Shown: one piece after another, positions 22,600 through 33,961 of the stretch
Layout: the number at the start of each line of letters is the position of its first letter
Position numbering within the stretch: position 1 is the first letter of the stretch
Assembly (NCBI GenBank): GCA_002914845.1
Contig: JXTC01000325.1
Span: 160,429 to 224,428 of the forward strand
From: Trema orientale
Taxonomy: Eukaryota; Streptophyta; Magnoliopsida; Rosales; Cannabaceae
DNA: 64,000 bases
Reading direction: 5' to 3'
The notes under the pieces: generated by a model
The model's input: the letters and a program-made list of their open reading frames with translations, nothing else
Told to the model about the DNA's origin: nothing
Database searches by the model: none
Made by a program: the position numbers and the translations under genes

Positions 22600-25500
22600 A
22601 AGAAGTAGGTCTAGTTAATTATGTTTACTATTGGGTCCTAAATTTTTTGAGTTCAATAATCATTTATCTTGGCTCAATAGGTAATAGGAAAGTTCAAATT
22701 TGAAATTGTTAGTATTCTTATTTGTAATTAACATTGAGTTTTAATCCTTTAGCCCAATATCATTTATTTTGGCCCAATAGGTAATAGGAGAGCTCAAGTT
22801 GAAGTAAATATTTCAAGCCCAAGTAATAAGTTAAATAGTCATAAGTAAAATAAATATATATATATAAATAGTAAAAGAAGAATTAATGGTGTAGCCATTA
22901 ACATATTTTAATAATATACATACACATTCATCAATTCACTTATAAGAATGGAAAATTAGGTAAAAGACCATTAATATGTTTTATCTATATATTATCACCA
23001 TTAAAATAAAAAAAATTATTAATTATATTAGAAAACAAAATAAAAATTAGGTAAGTTATGTAATCATACATTAACTATTTGAATGGTATATCCATTATAT
23101 AGATTTCATGGATATTAAATATAAATATGATAAGATAATGCATTATTTTTTTTAAGTGGATGAAGCATAGTTAGGTTAATGAAATTAATTTAATTCCATT
23201 ATAAAAAGATAAAAAATAAAAAAAATTAGGTAAATGGTGATTATTATTTTTTTTTGAATTATTTTTAAATTATATTTTATGTACATAATTAGCCTATAAA
23301 TAGGGCACTCTTTTGTAAATACAATCAAGTTCCTTTATTTATTTTCCTCCATCTTTCTCTCAAAGTTTCTATTCATCAACTGTGATTATAAGAATTTTCT
23401 CTTAAAGTTCTTTAAGTTTCAAGAAAAAAAAAAAAAAAAACAATTCTTAGAACTCTTAGTCTTTCAAGATTTGTATGTTTTATTGCATTTAGGTTTAAAT
23501 TCAATCTATGATATATAGAGTTAGATACCTTTTAAGATTTAAAATTTTTATGAGAAGTATTTCTATATGTGTACTTAATTTTTGAAAAGTTTTACTTTTA
23601 TACCCTACTCCTATAATTTTATAAAAATCATTTAACATAAGTTAGTCTTTAGATAAGTAAAGCTGTAAAACAGATTTTATATAATTAGTTCTATGATTTT
23701 AAAGAGCAAACGTTTTTAGTTTGGGTTGAAATTTTAAGTACAAATTAGCACATATATTAAGATCGTTTCTGGAAAGTTTCATAATTTTTAGATGTCTATA
23801 AAATTAATTATAAATTTTAGAGTACACAATGTTTCAATATTTCAAATTGCTGAAATAAATTCTAAGGTATAATTATAAATGATTAAAGTGCTATGAAATA
23901 ATCTATTTTAGAATTTTCAAATATTGTACATAAGTTATAATATATTAATAATGTACTTTTTAAATTTTGATTTTATTTGATTTGTAAAACGTTACCAAAA
24001 AATTCAATCATTCTTTCTTAGTTGCAACTTTAATAATTTTATTATATTACAAATTCTAAATTGAAAAATAAATGGTGATAAATATTTTTTGTAAAATTCT
24101 AAACCATAATCTTTAGATTTATGGTTATTTCAAATGGATTCATGTAAATTTTTAGAATGAATAGAATTATGTATTAGAATATGAAATTCCTTAAGTATGC
24201 ATTACGCACCAAAATTCTACAATTTTAATGTGAAACATTATTTTAGGATTTATGTTGTGAATATTTTCAAACACGTAAAATAGATTTCATATAACCAATG
24301 ATAGCATATGTTGACATATAAAATGAATGTTGATACATAAATAATAAATAAAAGGGACAAAAAAGAGGCACGTGATTGCAACAAGGTTAAGTATGTGGTA
24401 TTTCACTGCAAGCACGAAGAACATTTTCTGAGAACTTAAGGTAAGTACAATCTCACCTACAATATGGATAGTTTTAAAAGTATGTTCTGTTTTGAATAAG
24501 AATATTTGAGATGATTAAATGTGATATTTTTCCTACACAAAAGATGTTTTATTTGGCTTGTATATGTGCCTATGAAAATACATGTCTCCTATGATATTAA
24601 GATGAGATAAATTTACTTTACAATATTATTCATAACTTGATGAATATACTTTAATTAAAGGAAGTATTAAGAATAATTTGAGTTTGAAATATGGTACAAC
24701 CATTTATGTTAAAGAAGAGACTAAATAAAGATAAGAATATAACGGTGTCGTATCAATCTCCGCTAGGGGAGGATTCCTAAGGGAAGATAAGACCGACCTC
24801 CACTAGGTGAGGATTCCCTAAGAAAATATGTTAAATTTATGACCGTTGATATTTCAGTATGGTCGCTCCCCTGATTCTCAGTCGGTAAGTGCATACTCGG
24901 TACGTACACAAGGGCCCATAAGAAAGATAAAAGATTTTATGATAACATATATGATAAAAGACTTCTTCATAAAATATGAGTTGAAAAATTACATAAAGAT
25001 GCAAAATTGGGCTTTCATAAAATGTTGTTTGTATAAAATGTTTTATGAGTTAAATTGTACTTACTGAGCGAAAGTTCACGTAGTGTAAATGTCCATGTTG
25101 TAGGTACCAAAAGTAAGCAAACTTTATTTTGAATGATGGGTTAACTAGAATCGAGGCGAGGATGGATGCGAGGTACGGGCTTTGGGATACCACCATTATA
25201 AATTCTATATATGTTTTCTTCTCCATTAAACAAGATAATTTACTTCAATATGTAAGATTAAGTCATATGTTTCCTTAAGTTAATAATGAGATTATATATT
25301 TAAATGTGAAATCCTAATTTTAAGTTTAATTATGCCTCTAAGATTAAGTAATCACTTCCTATATACAATATGACTAATTTTATCTCTTTATAGAATACCA
25401 TATATTATTTTGAAGCATATATTCAATAATTAAAGATTTTTAAATAAATATATGTTTATTAGTATTTAATATTTGATTTGAATAAATGTAAGACTAAATG

Positions 25501-25795
25501 GGCTTTGTCAAAAAGACCTAAACCCGTCTAAGAAGAGCTTGGGATTTAAGAGGTCTGCTTGTGACCCTCCTCCTCACCTAAAAGCCCTTTTAGTTGGGCA
25601 TTATTTAAATCTCACAAAATATTATATAATGTTTTCTTTAATGGTTTGTCTAAATTTCTAAATGGTTAACTACCTTGAGAGGATTATATAAACAAAAAAA
25701 AATTCATGAATTTTCATAGTCCAAGTTTGTAAATTTAAAAATTAAATAAGTCAAGAACATACGTAGATGTCGGTTTTAAAAATCAGGTCGCTACA
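22600..25795 (+). repeat. Long gypsy LTR-like sequence
   Basis: It ends AATCAGGTCGCTACA, a common 3' end of chromovirus LTRs, and has a strong TATA at about 23294 (CCTATAAATAGGGC) and a poly(A) run near 23430. A U5-like TGTTGTAGGTACC lies near 25090. The left end is not defined. Near 22640-22800 a stretch with GGCYCAATAGGTAATAGG is duplicated. If it is all one LTR it is over 3 kb, within the range of Tekay-type LTRs. Confidence 0.5.
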
Positions 25796-25799
25796 CAAG

Positions 25800-27062
25800 G
25801 GCAAGGTGCAAAGACTAGTATATGCTTCCACCAATGCTGAGATGGGCACTGACACTCTTAACCGCTCAGTAATTGATGGTATGATACTCGTTTCCTATTC
25901 ATGGGCTTATGTGTTGTTTGATTCAGGAGATTATTTTTCTATAGTTTCAACTCTTTTTTTGCAAAATCTTTGGGGTTAAAGGTAGAACCGCTTGGGCGAA
26001 ACTTATCTTTAAGTACTCTTATGGGAAAGAATGTAGAGTCCTCTTTTATTTGTCAGGCAGATGTAGCAATTAGCAATCATAGGCTGGAAGTGGAACTAGT
26101 TGTGTTATTTATTGCGAAGTTCGATGTAATCTTGGGCATAGATTGGTTGCCTAAGTATTAAGCTACTATTGATTGTGCCAAAAAGAGGATAACCTTGTAC
26201 ATAGAGGATGGTGTAAAATTAGTCCATCAAGCATAAACAGATGCAAAGTCATACTTTGGATTAAAGCCAAGCTTAAGACGAAGAAAGAGCCTACATGTTT
26301 ATGGGTATTTCTATGCCTTAAATAAAAACTACGGTTTTAAGGGACAAACTTTCAGTACTCATGTTATTGATGAGTATCCTGATGTATTTCCAAAAGATCT
26401 ATCAGGACTACCACTAGACGTGAAGTAGTGTTCTGCATTGATCTGTTAACTGCATCGATCTCCATAGCCCTGTACTGTATGGTACCGAGTGAGTTAACTG
26501 AGTTGAGGAAGCAACTAAATGAATTACTTGCTAAGGGTTTCATCCGGGAGAGCATGTCATCATGGGGAGCCCTAGTTCTCTTTGTTAAGAAGGCAGATGG
26601 CTCATTATGATTGTGTCTCAACTATCAGCAGCTGAATAAGGTCACTATCAAGAACAAGTATCCACTGCCAAGGATTGACGATCTGTTTGCCCAACTAGGA
26701 GAATCGGGGTCCAACTCGAAGATTGATTCGAGATCGGGCTATCATCAGATGAAGATTCAGGAACAAGATATACAAAAAACTACATTCAGAACTCGTTTTA
26801 GTCATTTCAAGTTCTTAGTGATGCCACTTTGGTTGACTAATGCCCCAGCAGTATTTATGGATTTGATGAATAGAATCTTTTGGCCGTACTAAGACAAGTT
26901 CATTATAGTGTTCATTGATGAAATTCTAGTGTATTCTAAGACCAAAGAGGAGCACGAGGAATATTTGAGGATTGCTCTATAGGTATTCAGAGACAATTAA
27001 CTCTATGCTAAGAGGGAGAAGTATGACTTCTGGTTGATAAAAATGAAGTTCCTTGCACACAT
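25800..27062 (+). mobile_element. Ty3-gypsy protease and RT fragment (fossil)
   Basis: The residues YVLFDSGDYFSIVS and FDVILGIDWLPKY mark a chromovirus-type retropepsin. [34 protein letters not shown] and IIVFIDEILVYSKT mark a gypsy RT. Integrase and RNase H are absent. The left edge abuts the LTR-like sequence ending at 25795 and the right edge is cut by the repeat at 27063. It is broken at several places. Confidence 0.85.
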
Positions 27063-27400
27063 AGTACAAATGTAACCATGCAGCGATTTTATGAATTATC
27101 ACCATTTAAAAAAAACATGGAGAAAAATATCTACTGGGCAAGTTTTGCTCACCCCGTCTTCTCCGACAAGTATTACTCAAGACAACAATTTGGATCAAGC
27201 TTAAGATCCAAGCAGTGTTTATTTTCTAGGCGGCTTAGTTAGTATTTGCTTATTTAGGTATTTAATTTTTATTTTTCATTTATTTTCTTTTATATCAGCT
27301 TGTAGATAAGTCATGTGGACTATGATTATGTATGGGCTATTTAGGAGTTTCTTCTGTTAAACAATTTATTAGTTTTAGTTTTGGATTTACTTATTTAAGT
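27063..27400 (+). repeat. Inverted-repeat family, copy 2 (plus)
   Basis: Partner of 21645-21980 in opposite orientation, about 5.1 kb away. The gypsy RT similarity stops where it begins. Confidence 0.75.
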
Positions 27401-28129
27401 TAATTATTTAACTTTCTTTTCAAATTTATATTTTATTATATTCCAACTTAAACTGTAGGTTGTGGGGAATGACAAGTAAATTGTTTTAATCAGGTTTATC
27501 TTTGATTAATTTCTTTGATAGAATTTTTACAAAGATAATGGTTTCACAAGATACTCTAAAATCACAAGTGTGCCCCCCTTCGGATCGAAATCGTTCAACT
27601 CTTGCCAAATGACGACTGTACTGTATTCTCTTCTTCTTCAGAATAATTTTTTTCCTTCTTTGAAGTGTCTGTCTTCTACTTTATCTTTAGTTCCGATGAA
27701 CTCTTTGGCCGCTCTCTTCTTCTTTCTTAACAGTGCCACTTCTTTCTCTCTTCATTAGGTTTTGAAGCCTTTTTTATTTATGCTAAATAGCTCCCCACGA
27801 AGGATTGCTCTTCTTATTTCTCTTTATTCTGCTTCTCTCTTCATTAGGTTTCTTCACTTATGTCCTACAGCTAGCATTATGTACCGTAGGATACAAGAAA
27901 CATTATCGGTGGTAAGGCAAGGCTTATCCTCTCACTTAATCTTATGCACTATTTAGCACTTGCAACTTTTAATAGGTGGGGCCTACAAGGATTTTAGGCC
28001 AATATAATTGCAAGATGAGGAAAAGTTTCAATAACTCATTGTAGAATTTTCCTATATTACATAGCCCATTACCAAAAATTAATAATCTATGAACAACAAA
28101 CCTTTACTGCTTTTAACATAAATTGATTA
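27401..28129. other. Unassigned sequence with a CT-rich stretch
   Basis: 27590-27860 is pyrimidine-rich on the + strand with two copies of TCTCTTCATTAGGTTT (about 27740 and 27837). It may be a leader or a decayed LTR. Short open frames here are not supported. Confidence 0.35.
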
Positions 28130-31100
28130 GAGATAAGACTTGATCATTATGAGAACCCTGTTGTGTATAATAAAATAAATTTATGTATAATAAAATAAAC
28201 ATAGACCGCAATAATTAATTAAAATATAGGATCTTTAATTAAACAAATTAATACGATCCATTAACATTAAAAATGTAATAATCTTATCCGGATTATTGAT
28301 ATAGTGACATCATAATGTAGGTACTTTAATTTATATAATAAGATTATATAGGATTGGGTATGACATTATTTGAATCTCACATAAACTCTATTGACTGTTG
28401 AGAATTAAAAAAATAATCACAAGATGATCATATGTAGATCAATCTTAATCTTGAGTAGTTATAGACTCTTATTTATAGCATTATGTTTTTTGACATGCTT
28501 GTTAAGGTTTGTTTTCAAACCGATCGAATCACTTGTATCTTGGGAACATAGTGAGATAATTCGCTAGAAATGTAACTTACATTTATGAAATCTGTTAGGA
28601 TGATGCCCAAAAAGTATATTTATTAGTTATGAATATTTATTAAATATTTTGGATATTTAATGAAGTGATATATCATGCATAGTATTTAGGATAATATTTT
28701 GATTATTGGTACAATAGTAAATGTCAAAAAGATTCCATAATTTATTTATTAGGGAAATTTTTTAATAAAGTTGTTTATTAAAGTTAAGATATATTTTCTC
28801 TAATTAAATCAAATAAGTTTACTCACAACTAATAAGAAAAGCTAGATATTTCTCTTGGATCGTGTTGCAAGACTTTGCGAATTTATAATGTGTCTTAATC
28901 TATATTGGTACGATCATGTGCAAAGTCTTAGTATGTAAACATGGAACAAGGACCATGTGATATATGTTCTTGTAATAAGTACCGTTGACAAGAACATATT
29001 CTCACAAAGTTGACAATTAACGCATGTCTTTATTAATCCTAAAATAAGTGATGAACCTCTGTTAATAACTTGTATTATTTTAGATGTTAAAAGGTGCAGA
29101 TCAAGAAATAGACAATCTAAACCCTGACATTTTGGTAATGCATCATTATTGGTATTAGGAATATATGCTTATAGATATGGAATTCACAATTCTATTATAT
29201 AAAGAAGTGAATACTGCCTTGAGCAGCTATAAGAGCTAGAATGATTTAAACTTTAGTTAAGTAATTAATAAAATTGGACATTTTATTAATTGAAGTCTTT
29301 CTGTAAGTCTGGTCATCTATTAGATAGTCTTGTATCAAGGAATTGAAAGATATAATTGAAAGGGCAAAATGACAAATTTACCTAGCTCCAATTATCAGCA
29401 TTCATGTTGGGATATACATGTACATGTTAATTATCTAATTGACATAATTTTATTTATAAAGTATCTTGTGATATTTATTTAATTCAAGAGTACATTTTGG
29501 ATTTTTAGTGGAATAAATTCATAACTAATAATATAAGGCTAATTGTATTAAGAGTTAATTGTAACTAGGCCTTATCTATTGTAGCTTGAATTAAATAGGA
29601 CCATTTAGATCCCCAACCTATATCAACATCTTGAGCTACATGAGATTAATTGGGTTCAAATCATTTTCTAGGCAATTACACAAGAAAGGAGAAAAAGGCC
29701 AGACTGATGGGTGGACTATTGGGACCCACTACACTACTAAATTAGCAATGTTTTTCAGCCAACCTATGGCCCCAAGGGCTGGTCAAAATTGCTCTTAAGG
29801 AAGAGCCTAAAAAAGCTCCAACCCCCTTGTTGTGTTATAATTTAGTTTTGACTGAAACATTAGTTTGGTGGTTGCACAGTAAACTGAGAGAAAAGTGAGA
29901 GAGAGAAATTCTTGGAGCCACTATTAGAAGCTATTGGAATTCTTGGATTCTCACTTGGAGTTTATTAAGATTGAGATGCCCACACATCTCTGCAGTTACA
30001 AGCTTGATGCATAAGAAGGAAAACTCATTAGTTGAGGTACATAATCTATTGTATGTATTTAGCTATAACAAAAATCCTAAAAGATTTTATGAAAAACTAT
30101 ACTCTGAAAAAAAATTTGTTTTCCATGCTTCCACTCATCTTTAATTTTGTTACTTTTTTCGTACATTATAACCAACAAAATTCATTCTTTCCAGAAGGAA
30201 GCTAGAAAAAAGATTTCATTGTGTATTGATTCAAAACTTGAACAGTTTGAGTACTCAATTTATAATAGACTTATAAATTAATTGTTCATTGGAGAATAAA
30301 TAGAATACAAGGATAAAGATATAATTGGAGAGGTAAGTAGAAATTGACTTAGCTCTGGTTAAGAATCATCTATGGAGGATTAAACTACATGTAATGATTA
30401 AATTGATAGATTGCTCGTTGTTTTCTTACTAAATTAATTCTGTAACTTTAAGAGCATAATTCTAGATTTTGAGTGAAGTAATACTAGAATTATTACATTA
30501 GATAAATTGAAGCTTAAATTACAGGTCCATAAATCCTCAGTTCCACCTCTTATAAACACTGTATTGAATATTACAACATTTCTATAACTGCACACTTCAT
30601 CAAGATAAATAGTTTATTTTTTTTAACTAATAATTGTTATTTATTAATTAATTAATTCGAAATTAATTAATTTAATTTATGATGAGATAAGATTCTTAAT
30701 TTTTTTAAATTCTGATTTAAAATATAAAATTATTAGAATTGGATAAATACAAAACTGAGAAACAACACTACTCCAATGAGGAGTGTTTCACACCAACTAC
30801 TAGGGGATTCCTAGCCGTAGGCATGTACCCCTTTAATGAATGGGTAACAGACGTGTAAGCCTTTTAATTAAGGTAGCTAATTTTTTTCTTTCATTTAATT
30901 AATTAATTAGAATAATTGATTAACTATAAAAGAAAACCTAGCAAAAACTTTATGCACTACGCATTATTTTCTATGAAGCCTCTATTAATTAGAGAGAATA
31001 GAAAAGAATGTCTTCTTATTCTCTGTGGAACCAACTTTACAATCTCATGTATTGAGAATATTGCAAGACCATAAAGTATGAGTATTGCCAATCTATTTGT

Positions 31101-31210
31101 GATGCCCATACATTCATCTAGTAGTTTTCGAGGTATAGATTGGAATATCGTGGTTTAGAAGACAGGAAAACTAGAATTCAGTAATAGGCTTCAAGAGGTA
31201 TTGGATCTAT
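28130..31210 (+). repeat. Old LTR-like sequence split by a related solo LTR
   Basis: 28130-28592 and 30178-31210 look like the two halves of one diverged copia-type LTR. The right half parallels the inner copy (for example the AAGATATAATTGRARRGG block at 29350 and 30320). The outer ends are approximate. Confidence 0.5.
28593..30177 (+). repeat. Solo LTR, nested in a diverged relative
   Basis: It begins TGTTAGGATGATGCCC and ends TATAACCAACA, over 1585 bp. The flanks AAATC (28588-28592) and AAATT (30178-30182) match at four of five bases. TGTTAGGAT-type starts are common in plant copia LTRs. No internal region is present on either side. Confidence 0.65.
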
Positions 31211-31599
31211 TCTTTTTATCTTTTCTGTTTTCTATGAATTAATACTATGTACTCATATGATCAAATGTTTGGAGAAAATTTTTGGAAGTTTCTAGGCTAA
31301 TCTTTTGCTGCAAATCTGATTTTCAAACCAACATCTGCATGCTACTTCACGAAAGAAGTGTTTGTGGAATCCTATTACACAATATTATAGACAAAATGAA
31401 AAGTTCATCTAGATGTAATTAAAAAAGTTATGAATTTAGCGTGATACTATAAATATACTGAGATATAAAAATATGAGCAATACTATGAGACACCAGTAGT
31501 GTTTAGCACTACATGACATGACAGTTTATTACTGAGTGATTACAATTAATAAATTGGGTTACGCACGAGTCCTACCTCAATATAATGAGGAAATTTGAC

Positions 31600-31990
31600 T
31601 TTTCATGGTAATTTTTCAAAAAAATTGAAAAGTCCTAGATTTTGAAATTCTATGAAAAATCCCAAATTTTGATTAGAAAAATACCACTTTTAAAAGTTTT
31701 TAGAAAAATACCATTTTTTATTAATTGATGAGATACTTGAAGTAACCAATCAAATTACCTCATGTAGCTTGACTAATTATATCAAGTAACTAGATTGATT
31801 ACCCCAATTAACCCAATTGTTTACCTCGAGCACTATTGAAAAATACCAATTTTGAAGAAAAAGTGGTATTTTTCTAAATATTTGTTAAAAATGTTATTTT
31901 TCTAAAACTATTCTAAAAAGTGATACTTTCCTAAATAAATTTGGGATTTTTTAAAAGATTCAGCCCATCCGGGATTTTAAAAATTTTTAG
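31600..31990. mobile_element. Foldback element with TTAGAAAAATACCA arms
   Basis: The left arm (about 31650-31715) carries AAAATCCCAAATTTTGATTAG and AAAAATACCACTTTT. The right arm (about 31850-31965) reads the same in reverse complement. The loop is about 130 bp. No transposase is seen and the duplication was not resolved. Related words occur at 32350-32545 and 54832-55243. Confidence 0.6.
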
Positions 31991-32249
31991 TACTTTGGGC
32001 TTGGAATTTTGTAATAAGCCCAAATATAATTATAATCTTCCAGTAATAGACTGACACATCGTGCAGAGTTGGGCATCACATGATAAACAAAGACAAATTC
32101 AACTCACTGTACATCCCAAACTCAAACAGTTCCCTTTTCATGGCTAATATTTTATCGTGGAAATTAGGTGTACTACGACCTTTTGCAAAAAAATAACTTT
32201 TGTATGGTCTCATTTTGTTTCTTTAGAACCGTGCGGTTTTCCTTCTGGT

Positions 32250-32686
32250 CATGTTTGGTGCACCGTATTGTATTGTAATGTATCGTATTGTATTATATTA
32301 TTCTATTATAATACTACGTTTAGTTTTACAATGTATTAATATGTTGCATTCAAAGTTTTTTTGAAAATGCCGCTTTTAAAAGTTGGTTGACAAAAATATG
32401 ATTTTAAAAATTTTATTTAGAAAGATACCACCTCAAAATTACCATTTTTTAATGGTTATTTTTAAAAATTCCAGTTTTCAAAATTTATTTAAAAAAATAC
32501 CACTTTTTTCATTTTATTTAGAAAATACCACTTTTAAAAGGGATAAAGAATGTGAGAGAAAGGAATGAGAGAGAGGGATGAGAGAAAAATTAAAGAAAGT
32601 AAAGATAAAGAGTATTATACAATACTATGTTATAATATAATATAATACATACATCTTTTTTCGTATTATACATTGTACCAAACATG
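32250..32686. mobile_element. MITE with CATGTTTGGT terminal inverted repeats
   Basis: CATGTTTGGTGCACCGTATTG at the left matches the reverse complement of the right end, which reads CATGTTTGGTACAATGTATAA. The inner arms are TATTATA-rich. A block with ATACCACTTTT words at about 32345-32545 looks inserted between the arms. No target duplication was identified, so the superfamily is open. Confidence 0.6.
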
Positions 32687-33271
32687 ATACGAGGAACTAA
32701 AATATTAATAACTTACTTAATAGTACACATGTGTATACAGAGACATTGTCTATTATATGATCCTAACAAGGGACAGTAATTGATCTATATCATTGAGACA
32801 CAAACTATTTGTTAAATTTTGTTCTGATAATTAAAAGAAATAAACAACATTTTTTTTTATAAAAATTCACCTGATAATAAGACTAATTTGCCTCCTTTAT
32901 TTCCTCCCAAAAGAAAAGACCATACAACTTTGTGTAGACTCGCTTGCTTATCTATCTCGCCTAACCTCTTGGAACTCCAAAATTAACTTCTTCTTTTTTT
33001 TTTGGGAGCCAAAATTATATTTGGATTGAGCAACTTTCAACTTTCAAGGACTAGTACAATCTTGGCTAGTTTGTTTGCATAGAATTTGTGCTAATTATAT
33101 CATCAATCTTAATCTCATTATCAATTGTACGCAGCTAGCAATGAACTGTACAATAAATCAAGGACAAAATGTACATGCAAAAATCCTTTCCTTTCGCCAA
33201 TAGAACATGCATCAATAAATATGGAAAGTACTGGTATGAATCTCAAACAATATCCCACAGTATTCTTTTCT
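32687..33271. other. Intergenic; part resembles F-box gene 3' flank
   Basis: 33060-33230 shares words with the flanks downstream of the other F-box copies (around 40700 and 57620), such as CAATCTTAATCTCATTATC. It was probably continuous with 40136 before the CACTA insertion. A poly-T run is at 32992. Confidence 0.4.
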
Positions 33272-33480
33272 CACTACGACAAAACCCTCCTTTAGACGAC
33301 AGCTCCAAAATAGTCGTCTAGGTAACTGTCATCTAATCTTTCATAGTAAAGATGATGCATTTAAAACTGTCTTCTTATAAGGTAGATAACCGTCATCCAA
33401 GTGGGTCCAAATCAGGTCAAACCATGAACTGAAGAGGACACTGGATGACAGTTTGTCTGAATAACCGTCGTCTAAAGTAA
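33272..33480. repeat. CACTA left terminal and subterminal repeats
   Basis: After the CACTACGACAAAACC end, GACGAC-, CCGTCATCC- and CCGTCGTCTAA-type words recur in both orientations. Subterminal repeats of this kind bind the TNPA-like protein in well-studied CACTA elements. Binding here is an inference. Confidence 0.8.
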
Positions 33481-33961
33481 TTTTTTTAAAAAAATTCATT
33501 CATTCATTTTTCTTGCTACCGACAGTTTGCCAAATCGTGATTCAATGTCAAGCAGTATAGGAAAGAACTAGATATCTCAGGTCTCATCAAGGTAATCAAA
33601 TTATTTTGTATTAAAAGCAAGCATCCATAATCGCACATACACATAGCGAAATATTCAAAGTACTACATAGCTACTTAATCCATATGAAAACTGTAAAGAG
33701 ATCGTAACTTGTCCTTAAATTCTAAGAAAAGAAAAGATGCTTGTCAGTCTTTACACAAAACAAGATAAAACTAGTAAAATAATCTTAATGCCATTTAAGT
33801 AATGGGATAAGATATCCAACCCAATCATTTCGCACCTTGTCTATTTGTTATCGAGTGTAATTGTTGATTCCACCAAACCATGTTTAGTCAAATAATTAAA
33901 GTTACTCCAATAAATTTATGAACAAAAAATTATTATGATAAAGCTGAAAAGTATGTACCTC

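Noticed and set aside
27570-27956. Two frames rich in Ser/Leu/Phe
   Set aside because: They come from pyrimidine-rich sequence and have no similarity.
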